Source of the DNA: Mauremys mutica
Lineage: Eukaryota > Chordata > Testudines > Geoemydidae
Reading direction: 5' to 3'
Length of the DNA stretch: 64,000 nt
Assembly (NCBI RefSeq): GCF_020497125.1
Contig: NC_059087.1
Span: forward strand, 14,355,925 to 14,419,924
Under the pieces are notes generated by a model, which made no database searches, was not told the origin of the DNA, and saw nothing but the letters and a program-made list of their open reading frames with translations. A program made the translations under genes and the position numbers. Position 1 is the first letter of the stretch, and every line of letters begins with the position of its first letter. Below, in pieces: positions 56,302 to 64,000 of this stretch.

Positions 56302-56504
56302 CACTGGACTGGGACTCAGGAGACCTGGGTTCTATTTCCAGCTCTGCCACCAGCCTTCTGGTTGACTGTGGGTAAGTCATGTCCCCCATCCATGCCTCAT
56401 TTCCCCATCCATAAAATGGCGATAATGATACTGACCTCCTTTGTAAAGCACTTTGAAATCTACTGATAAAAAAGCCGTGTACAAGAGTTAGGTATTATTA
56501 ATGC
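56302..56504 (+). repeat. CORE-type SINE, near full length
   Basis: Head 'ccactggactgggactcagg', body 'agacctgggttctatttcca' and 'cctcatttccccatccataa', tail 'gtaaagcactttgaaatcta', ending in a short ATT repeat. This is the best copy of the tail type ending TATTATTA. Confidence 0.75.
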
Positions 56505-56930
56505 AGCTCATTCTCTTAAGTATCATAACTGAGCCCATAATCCTTTCCAGCAAATATCCGGCAGTAATAATCTATATGCTGAAGGAACTCTCCATTTACC
56601 CTTGGCTAAATTTTGTATACTTGTTTAAAAAAAATCAGGGATTGTTTGGGACATCATATATTTTCGAGTGCACAGAGCGAGTAATGCTTTCCTTGTATCT
56701 GTACTTCACCTGGCATGTTGGGCTTTTAATGGCACCCTATCCACAATGGCTGGGAGTGAGGGAAAATGAAAAATGATCCATTGCTGATAAGGGATGTCCA
56801 CGTTAGAGGCAGCTGAACCAGTGCAGAACATGAATTTGGTTGCCAGTGTAGACAAGAGCAAAGAGCATTCAGTACCATTTTTTAAACTGTGAGGGGTAAC
56901 TTATTTGGTGCCTAACTATGGAGTTACAGG
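56505..56930. other. No gene seen; MITE scrap
   Basis: 'ggttgccagtgtagacaaga' near 56838 is an end of a TCTACACT-type MITE. The rest is unassigned. Confidence 0.4.
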
Positions 56931-57105
56931 GACTAACTCTAGGCCACTGGCCTATTGGAAGACCTGGGCAAGTCACTTCCCTTTTTGTCCCTCAGTTTCT
57001 CTGTGTGTAGAATGGGGATAATGATATTGACCTACTTTGTAAAGTGCTTTGAAATGATGGATGAAAAGGGCTGTGTAAGAGCCAGGGAGCATTACTATAA
57101 AGCCA
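56931..57105 (+). repeat. CORE-type SINE, 5'-shortened
   Basis: 'gacctgggcaagtcacttcc', 'gtccctcagtttctctgtgt' and the tail 'gtaaagtgctttgaaatgat' follow the same order as at 56302-56504, without a clear head. Confidence 0.7.
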
Positions 57106-57662
57106 AAATAAATACAATGTAGTACATGCCCTCAGGATAGCTAAGATAGTTCTCGATTACTCACTCTGAGTCATACTGTAGCTCGGTGTGGAGTAATTCC
57201 TACTTCCTCGCATTACTTAACAGCCTTTGAAGTAGAACATTATTGGATCAACCCATCAAAAGAATCTCAGATCTTTTAAAGTTTTAAATTCTCATTCTGA
57301 ACCCATTTGGATTTTCAGGTAACCAAGAAACTCATCCTTAATCTGTGGCAGTTTCTTTTACAGCCTCCTGTACTCGCCCAGCTTCCAGGCTGAAAAATCA
57401 TTTAAAAACAAATGAGCTTTCTCCAGATAAAACTCAGAATCTCTCTCGGCTTTCAAGATAATAAAACTAAAAGGCAATATTAATTTGAAAGGGGAAGATG
57501 AGAAATAAAGACATCCAGCAATGAACCTCCCAGAAAAGTCCCATAAAGCTCCTATTTTAACCTTAAAGCAAGGAGAAAAGGGCAGAGAGTAAATTCCTAA
57601 TTGGCATTTCCAGTTTTATGGGCACGGAATGAGTAGAGTAGCAGCATAGCTCCACCTTGTTA
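57106..57662. other. No gene seen; unassigned sequence
   Basis: No recognised repeat or coding region. Confidence 0.45.
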
Positions 57663-57667
57663 GTACT

Positions 57668-58110
57668 TGTGACGGAGCAGGGAGTGGGGAGGATTGACCT
57701 GGGAACGTTGTGGGGGAATTTTATTGGTGCTGTCTGCATTGGTGATGGGATATCAAGGTGTGACTTCACCTGAGGGATGATACCTGAGCATGTAACCCGA
57801 GCCAGGAGGAGGTTGGGGCCAGCTGTCACCTTCTGCCCGGGAACCTGGACAAAGGCTGGAGGAGGAGCCAGGGGTGTGGCTGGAGGAGACTGCTGGAGGG
57901 GTTTTTCAGTTTGGAGCTGGCTGGGAAAATGGAGGGAGCGCCAGGGCTGGGGGATCTAAGCTCCCTGTGCCCCCCCCCCCCAAGATGGACCTGACTGAGG
58001 GGGTCCTGTTGTCTGTACCCACAAGCTCTGTTTTGCTGGCTGGCTGACAGTCATGGTAAATCGCAGGAAGTGGGGGGTGCAGGGCCCTGACTCCCCCACA
58101 CTCCATAACA
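57668..58110 (+). mobile_element. Solo LTR, TGTGACGGAGCAGGGAG family, copy 2
   Basis: Starts TGTGACGGAG and ends CTCCATAACA. GTACT (57663-57667) and GCACT (58111-58115) form a 4/5 duplication. 443 bp, alignable end to end with the LTR at 42698-43124. It lacks about 40 bp containing the poly(A) signal. A 12-base C run is at 57970-57981. Confidence 0.85.
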
Positions 58111-58115
58111 GCACT

Positions 58116-59958
58116 GTTCACAGTCGCACACGAGAGAGTGTCTGTGTCTGTATTATCGTGGGGCTGGTATGTTATACACCTATACAAAAATAATCATTGT
58201 GTGCAACACTAGAGCCTAGACACCGCCACCGCTTTGGGCCTCATCATGCTAGAGATTGGATGGATGTGGTAAAAAAAAACATTCCTAACCCTCCGACTTC
58301 ACAGCCACTAGCAACTAGTAATATGAGTTACTGAATTTCAGACGGGTGCACAGAACTTTCTGAAAATCAGACCAAGCTGCACATTCCAAAATGGACGTAA
58401 CCCAAATAAATCACTGGTAATGGGTGAAAATCGTGGCATGGGGCAACAGCAATGGAATCATCTTTCTGCATAGACTAGCCGTGTGCAGAGGTCGTAGGCA
58501 AAGAGGTGGTTTTGATTTGGTATCAGAATCCAGGATGCGCCTGTATCTGAATTCCAAAATCAATCTCTCTATGAGGGGTTATTCCTGTGTAATAAAACTA
58601 TCAGACCAAGATTCTCCAGTATTTTAGTGTTTTCAATGCATTGCTTTAAAAGAACCCCCAGTGTGAATAGCTAGTCACTCATTAAACTGATTTTATATAG
58701 CTCTAATTTTTGATTGGTAACTCAGAGGCCCTCTTAGTTCATATTGGACAAATGTCCCCTAAGACTTGATTGCAGAAGGATATTCCTTAGGTACCAATTA
58801 TACCTCAAAACTTCTCTTCACACACAGATATAATACAAGTCCATGCAAGAAACATGATACAGGAGGCTGGATTGGGGCAAAATACAAGGGGACAACAACA
58901 AATATAGCATGTCTGATGGCAGCAGCACGAGCAGTGAGATCTAGGGACCATGGGCTAACTGCAGCTGTGCCATAACCCCCCAGTAGGGGGCAGCGCTTAG
59001 CTGTGCTGCTCCTGGAGCAGAGCAAGAACCAGACTGTGACTCCACAATCAATCCAATCCTCGGTTCCCCCCGAATTCCAGCAGCAGAACATTCACCAGCC
59101 CTATACCTGGTGCAAATTATTTCTCCCTCTATGCCAGTTCAGCTGCACTGGCCAACACCTTGGGGAAGAAAAGGGTAGCAGTGGCCTTCTGGAGGCTACT
59201 CTGTCGTGATGGGTACCCCACATACGAGAGGACCTTATGCCTCTTATCCTATCCAGGTGCAGGCACTGGGTCACAGAGGCCACAGGGGTTGCTTACGAGA
59301 CCTACTGCCCATGCTGTGGAGAAACAGCCAAGATAAAATGGAGGGTGACCTTGTAACAGGCAGGGAGGGGAGAACACAAGAAGATCCTCAGGTTAGCAAA
59401 CAAAAAGGGCTTGTCCAAGAAGCAGAGTTATTTGTAAGCCTCCCCAGGCTTGTTTTACTGCTTGATGAACACGCAAACCCCCCACCCACGTAGTCCTCTA
59501 AGAACAATGTGAAAGGTGTTATGGATCTTGCACACACACAAAAATGAAGCCCAGCAAAGGGGTTATTGTACATGCAAGCTGCTTGGAAGAAAACTAAAGA
59601 CGAAACGGCAGAAAGATAAGCCAGGCAGTGCAATAATTCATGTGGAGTGACTGCTGATCTCACCCCCAGGCGTGTCACATGGGAGGGCCAGGGAACTCAG
59701 CTGCATAACAAAGCAGCCGGAGATTGATATCACTTTTGTTCAAGGAGTGCTTGGGACGGCAGAGAGGTGCCCTTACCGTACGCCAAGTCCTCTGACGCTA
59801 TACAGAGCCTCTCCCTCTCTCCCTGCTCCCCCCACCACAGCGTTGGAAGAGAAAGAGAAAAAACAAAGGACAACCCCAAGGCCAGCAAGAAATACGCTCC
59901 CACATAAGCATCTCGGTGTCTTGTGCAAGGGGCTGGGTAGAGACTAGGTGGCTGATTC
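58116..59958. other. No gene seen; contains a CTCF motif
   Basis: No recognised repeat over most of this stretch, so it may be among the less disturbed parts of the window. The CTCF-like site at 58980-58994 is listed separately. Confidence 0.45.
58980..58994 (+). promoter_or_regulatory. CTCF-binding motif
   Basis: CCAGTAGGGGGCAGC matches the vertebrate CTCF core CCASYAGRKGGCRSY at every position. It lies in sequence I cannot assign to a repeat. A motif match is not proof of binding. Confidence 0.6.
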
Positions 59959-60013
59959 AGGGCCGGCTCTAGGTTTTTTGCCACCCAAAGCACAAAAAAA
60001 ACCAAAACACCTC
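59959..60013. mobile_element. hAT terminus fragment (CAGGGCCGGCTC type)
   Basis: 'cagggccggctctaggtttt' followed by 'gccacccaaagcac' is the left end of a hAT family related to the CAGGGGCGGCTC elements. No right end follows. Confidence 0.55.
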
Positions 60014-60121
60014 CGACCAGGCCCATAAAGGAAAGCCTGAAATCAGCCACGATGTGAACCAGCAAAGCAGCCTTTGAATGCCGTAACCTTCATCCTCAGC
60101 ACTTTAGCCAGACCCTAAGAC

Positions 60122-60505
60122 TAGGATTGCCCACTTTCTAATGGCTGAAAACAGGACCCGGAGGCCCCACCTCTGCTCCACCTCTTCCCTGCTCCGCCTC
60201 TTCCGCAAGGGCCTGCCCCACACTTTCTCCTGTCTCCCCCTCTCTCACTGCTCTCCTCTCTCCCCCTTCCAGCTGGGCTCCCTCTGCTCTGGGGCTGGGA
60301 CAGCAGCTGTTGCCTGACTCAGAGCCTGCCTGCTTGTAGGAGGCAGCCCCGGCTGGGTAGGGGGTGGCACCAGTCCGGCACCACCCCATCCCCCCACAGT
60401 AACGGGACTTTTGGTGTTGAGTCAGTACACCTGACCGGACACTGCCAGGTCCCCTTTTCGACCAGAAAGTCTGACCGAAAACCAGGCATCTGGCAACCCC
60501 ACTCA
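60122..60505. mobile_element. Non-autonomous DNA element with GGTTGCC-like ends
   Basis: The left end 'ctaggattgcccactttcta' and the right end 'gcatctggcaaccccac' are short imperfect inverted repeats. 'gctgaaaacaggaccc' faces 'gaccgaaaaccaggc'. The GC-rich interior gives a 125-codon minus-strand frame that is not a gene. Confidence 0.55.
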
Positions 60506-61959
60506 GGACAGACATGGCCTGCTGCTAGTTTTTACTGGTCTCGCTCTGTAAGCAAGTTGCGGGGAGGCTGAGATGCAGCCGATCCCGGGTAGAAGTCACA
60601 GATGTAAGAGAGCTGTGGCTCACCAGCACAGTCCATCAGCCCGGGACCACAGGGAAGCTGTAGGTTTTGACGGCAGAGCTGGGGAACATGGTGCCACAGT
60701 TATCCCAGCAGCTAGCCATTCATGAGTCGATGCTGCTTGCTGCAACAATAACACAGTGAATCTCTGTCGAAGGCGGCTATGCAGCACAACTCTGGAAGGA
60801 GCCTTGGTGCCAGGTGAGAGGGCAGGCAGCTGCACTGAAGGGAAGGCCACCATGAATCAATTCTGCTTCCAGTACTTTGGGGCTCCCCTTTATGGCACAG
60901 TGCCGTCTCGTGGACCCTGCACCTATCTACAGGAAACGAGCTAGAGAGAGACATGGAGCTAGGCTGAGTTTATGGGCTGTCTGAGTCAGACACCGAATCA
61001 AATTTCATCCATGGCGTTGATGTAATTGTCAACAGTCTTCCACAGAAATCTGACACACTCCCTGCTTCCACATTCCCTCCAGAACCCTGTGAACTGGGGA
61101 GGTCCCACACTCTGCCCAACTCCCCCCATGCTCTCTCACCTGAGGGGAGAGTTGTCTGAAAATGCCCTAAGGTGCAACTCTTGGGACCTCTGCCCAAAGT
61201 GGGGATAATTCAGCCTCTGATAAATAACCAACTAAGGGCTTTATAATAGTCATTAAAACACAAAGGGTATCTGGGATATAAAAGAGCAGTCAAGAGGCAA
61301 ATATATTTGTACATACCGGCAGGCAAATACATTCTGCTGTTCTTAAGTCAGTGCGCGCGAGACAGATTCATGCCAGATATTTTTTGTGCACCAAGAACTG
61401 AACAATGGTTTCAGAGTCACGCATTGCAAGGGTATTAAAGGCACATGGACCTTGAGGCAGTTTGAGATACAAGATTGTTAACATTGCTTTTATGTTTTCT
61501 TTTCAAAAGAGGGGGGACGAATGTTAACCAACATTCTAACAGAAGCTCCTGCCCACACTTACACAGTCATAAGATTGAAAAAAAATATACTCCAAAAAGA
61601 AAGAAAAGATCCAGGTCTAGAAACCTGAAAGTCACCCATTGGTTGTAGAGAAGTGGACACCTCTACATGTTCCATTACATTGGCAAATAAACCTATTTGC
61701 AAAACCAACGCGATCATAAAGCTTCACCAAAACACTTGTAATTGAGTTATCCTCCAGTGGAACCTCACTAAGGGCCCGATCCAGTGCCCATGGAAGTCAA
61801 TGAGAGTATTTTCACTGATGGCAATCGGCTTTGCATCAGGTCCTACTCTTGGGCTGAAATAGTTTTGGCAAGCCAACAAATTTGGACCAACTGATCTGGC
61901 TTCTGGGAAGGGCTGAGAAGTGAGAGCCAGGGAATATTCTGCTGAGGGATTTGCTAATG
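60506..61959. other. No gene seen; one hairpin motif
   Basis: 'gggcccgatccagtgcccat' facing 'tttgcatcaggtcct' at about 61771-61845 is a hairpin MITE. Otherwise unassigned. Confidence 0.45.
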
Positions 61960-62740
61960 CCAGCAGGAGATGGCTGCAAAATTTTGATACAAATTTACTG
62001 AATGCTGCACAACTGTTAGCCTCAGTTAAAAGTTTTGTCATGGAAGTTCGAAAATGACTACAGCTCGGTGGAAGCAAAGGTACTAACATTAACAGAAAAT
62101 TTAGGTTCCTCTGATATATCCGAAGAGAAGCATAAAAAAAGCAGGAAGTTATTTTTCGATGAAACTAGAGACAATTGAAAGGGGAAAGTGAAGATCATCG
62201 TTGAGACCGTCAATGTTATTTGTGACACAATAATAGTGGAATTGCAGAGTAGAGGTGAATCTCTAAAGAAAATTGTTGATTTATTTTGTGTGTTTTTTGA
62301 CAGAAGCATGAATGAAAATAATAAAAGCCACCACAGTAAGAAATTAAGTGAATTCTACCAAGAGGACATAGACACAAATCTTTTTGAAGATGAAGTGAAA
62401 CATTTCATTCATTTTATTGAAAATGATGAGGTCTGTGCTTCAAGATCACCAGTTGATTTGTAGAGAATTGTAAGTGATGGTTTGCAGGCAACCTTTCCAA
62501 ATGTAGAAACCATTCTGAAAATATTTTTTAACAATACCTGTCACAAATGCTTCTGGTGAATGTTCTTTTTCCTGTATTGAAACGAGTTAAAAATTATTTG
62601 CAAAATACAGTGAGTCAGGAACATTTGACAAGTTTGGCAATATTGACAACTGAAAGTGCCTCTTTACAAAATATTACTTAGGAAGACTTAATTGATGATT
62701 TTGTAAAGAAAAAGTGTAGAAAAAAAAGCTACCTGAATAA
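61960..62740 (+). pseudogene. hAT transposase relic (ZMYM/ZBED-like group)
   Basis: Fragments in several frames follow the C-terminal half of this transposase. At about 62000 LLASVKSFVMEVRK, at about 62125 KHKKSRKLFFDE, then an open stretch from about 62188 to 62463 (91 codons) with FYQEDIDTNLFEDEVKHF. After a stop at 62461-62463, FPNVETILKIFF at 62490 begins the hAT dimerisation domain, which continues in other frames to 'DLIDDFVKKK' near 62690. The usual GERSF box reads GECSF. Multiple stops and frame changes rule out function. The 3' end of the parent element is probably the hAT-like terminus near 63246; the 5' terminus is not found. Confidence 0.8.
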
Positions 62741-62874
62741 TTTTTTTTCCCAAATTGAATAAGTTTCTTCAGAGGAAGTTAACTTTTATTTTTCTATTCA
62801 TGTATCATCTATACTTTTTATTTTTTACACATTTTTCACATTAGAGTAATGCAAATACAAGCTTTCATCTAGAC
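62741..62874 (+). other. Presumed 3' untranslated part of the hAT relic
   Basis: T-rich sequence after the transposase remnant. The octamer ATCTAGAC directly before the next MITE resembles the TCTAGA-centred target favoured by many hAT elements. Confidence 0.4.
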
Positions 62875-63078
62875 CAGAAGTTCTCAAACTGTGGTCTGAG
62901 AACTCCATTCAGGTCGACCACAGAAAGGCTATTAAGTTTTATATATAAAGCGCTCTTATCCAAAGCACTTTACAATAGTTAGCTAACGGTACAGACAACA
63001 TTTGGAAAGATCATTAAGTGGTCCACCGAGACCCTCAGCAATTTTCAAGTGGTCTGTGAAAAAAAAGTTAGACTACCA
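62875..63078. mobile_element. Non-autonomous hAT MITE inside the hAT relic
   Basis: The left end 'cagaagttctcaaactgtgg' and the right end 'gaaaaaaaagttagactacc' are diverged CAGTGGTTCTCAAACTGTGG-type ends. 'aagcactttacaatagttag' and 'aagatcattaagtggtccac' are typical inner text of this family. About 204 bp. Confidence 0.65.
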
Positions 63079-63246
63079 AAAACAATCAAGGTACTTTATT
63101 TTCATTTCCTTCTATTACTTATAATATAGGAGGATGGTGAATAAAAAAAGAATGAAAAATGTTCTTTTTCTTGGGTGGGTCCCAAGGGGGGGCTCCCCCA
63201 AAACGAAGCTGTGCACAGGGCCCCACTAACTCTAAATCCGCCACTG
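63079..63246 (+). mobile_element. Probable 3' end of the autonomous hAT element
   Basis: 'gggccccactaactctaaat' followed by CCGCCACTG is a hAT-like terminus (reverse CAGTGGCGG). It is the expected 3' end for the transposase relic upstream. Its matching 5' end is not in view, so the element is deleted on the left. Confidence 0.5.
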
Positions 63247-64000
63247 CCCGTCTGTACATTTAATCGCCATCAGGATGCCTAGATCTCATGCACAGACTTC
63301 TAGTTTTACATTTTGAACTAAGAGAATGAATAAATAAAATAAAATGATCTCCAGTTCACAGCTCAAGACAAACTAACGGTTGGCTCTTCTTCGCCCCACT
63401 CAGCAAGATTAATAGCCGGATGCCATCCTGCATGTCTCCTGTTGCTAACGCTCGGTTGGTTGATTACAAAATACACTGCTTTGCATTTACTGATATATTA
63501 TGAAGTATTATAAATAGTTACAACTACATTTAAAGTGTCAACATAAATGAAGGATGCACATTTTGTAATGAATCATCCTTGGTTTCTTTATTGTGTTCGC
63601 TTACTTGGTAGTATCCAAAATGCAGTAATTCCCAACTTCCAATCTGGCTCGGTAGTCCTGCATTTTACTTTGATGCAGGTTATTTTATTAAAGCAGCCGA
63701 GTTCCCAGTGTGGGACTAAATGTTGGTGTCAGAGCAGGCGTTACTATATTGTGTTTCAACGTCATTTGCAGGATTTACTGGTCTTGAGAGCTTTCAGAAT
63801 GAACTGAGATGGCCACAGAACTGAACCAATGTGCCTCAACCTCTCTGACACAATCCAGAAAGCCAGTCACTGTAGGGTTTTTTTTCCCATTCCTGCTGGA
63901 GATTAAGCTGAACCTTAATCAATGAGGCATGAAATTGAGATCACACACAAGGCATGCTGGGAAAGGACAAGCTTATCTAAATTTGCCAAGCCTGGTGAGT
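63247..64000. other. No gene seen; unassigned sequence
   Basis: The 86-codon frame at 63547-63807 has no recognisable domain. The last bases, 'ggtgagt', look like a splice donor but have no exon support. Confidence 0.45.

Noticed and set aside
63990..64000. GGTGAGT at the end of the window as a splice donor
   Set aside because: No open frame with coding character precedes it. A single donor-like heptamer is common by chance.

Overview
The window is vertebrate nuclear DNA. The repeat content points to a turtle (Testudines, most likely a cryptodire). It carries short pieces of the tortoise-type Pol III SINE, several CR1 subfamilies, tRNA-headed CORE-type SINEs, Ty3/Gypsy and other LTRs, many non-autonomous hAT elements and several dispersed hairpin MITE families. 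These assignments come from recognising consensus-like strings by eye, not from a library search. I found no intact protein-coding gene, no convincing exon chain, no RNA gene and no CRISPR-like structure. The window is best read as intergenic or deep intronic DNA whose record is one of successive transposon insertions.

Layout. 1-13 kb: old SINEs broken by MITEs and hAT elements, a relic LINE 3' region (7.7-8.3 kb) hit by a tortoise SINE with an 11-bp duplication, and a rearranged CR1 (11.86-12.18 kb). 13.8-14.9 kb: a 36-bp-period minisatellite and a LINE 3' end encoding a C2H2 finger. 14.9-18.1 kb: SINEs around the 3' end of a Gypsy element (RNase H, polypurine tract, 1.06-kb LTR). 20.5-33.7 kb: hAT elements with clear 8-bp duplications, a nested MITE/hAT pair, a three-layer SINE at 25.4-25.9 kb, an L1/Tx1-like reverse transcriptase relic at 28.5 kb, a possible LTR remnant at 29.4-30.3 kb, and a tortoise SINE split by a hAT element. 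35-46 kb: SINEs, three CR1 copies (two with 5' inversions), another hAT element at 38.9 kb, a hAT element split by a solo LTR, and a second LTR family. 47.7-50.5 kb: a cluster of MITEs starting with a TCTACACT-like terminus. 51.7-55.3 kb: a plus-strand CR1 split by a 524-bp MITE, then an L2-like LINE 3' fragment. 56-58 kb: two SINEs and a second copy of the 42.7-kb LTR family. 59-63.3 kb: a strong CTCF motif and a decayed hAT transposase of the ZMYM/ZBED-like group.

Nothing here works as a gene system. The best leads are the Gypsy element whose RNase H frame ends a few bases before its polypurine tract and LTR (no room for a downstream integrase), repeated 5' inversion in CR1, one SINE body joined to three different 3' tails, and one consensus-perfect CTCF site. 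All boundaries marked approximate need alignment to turtle repeat consensus sequences.
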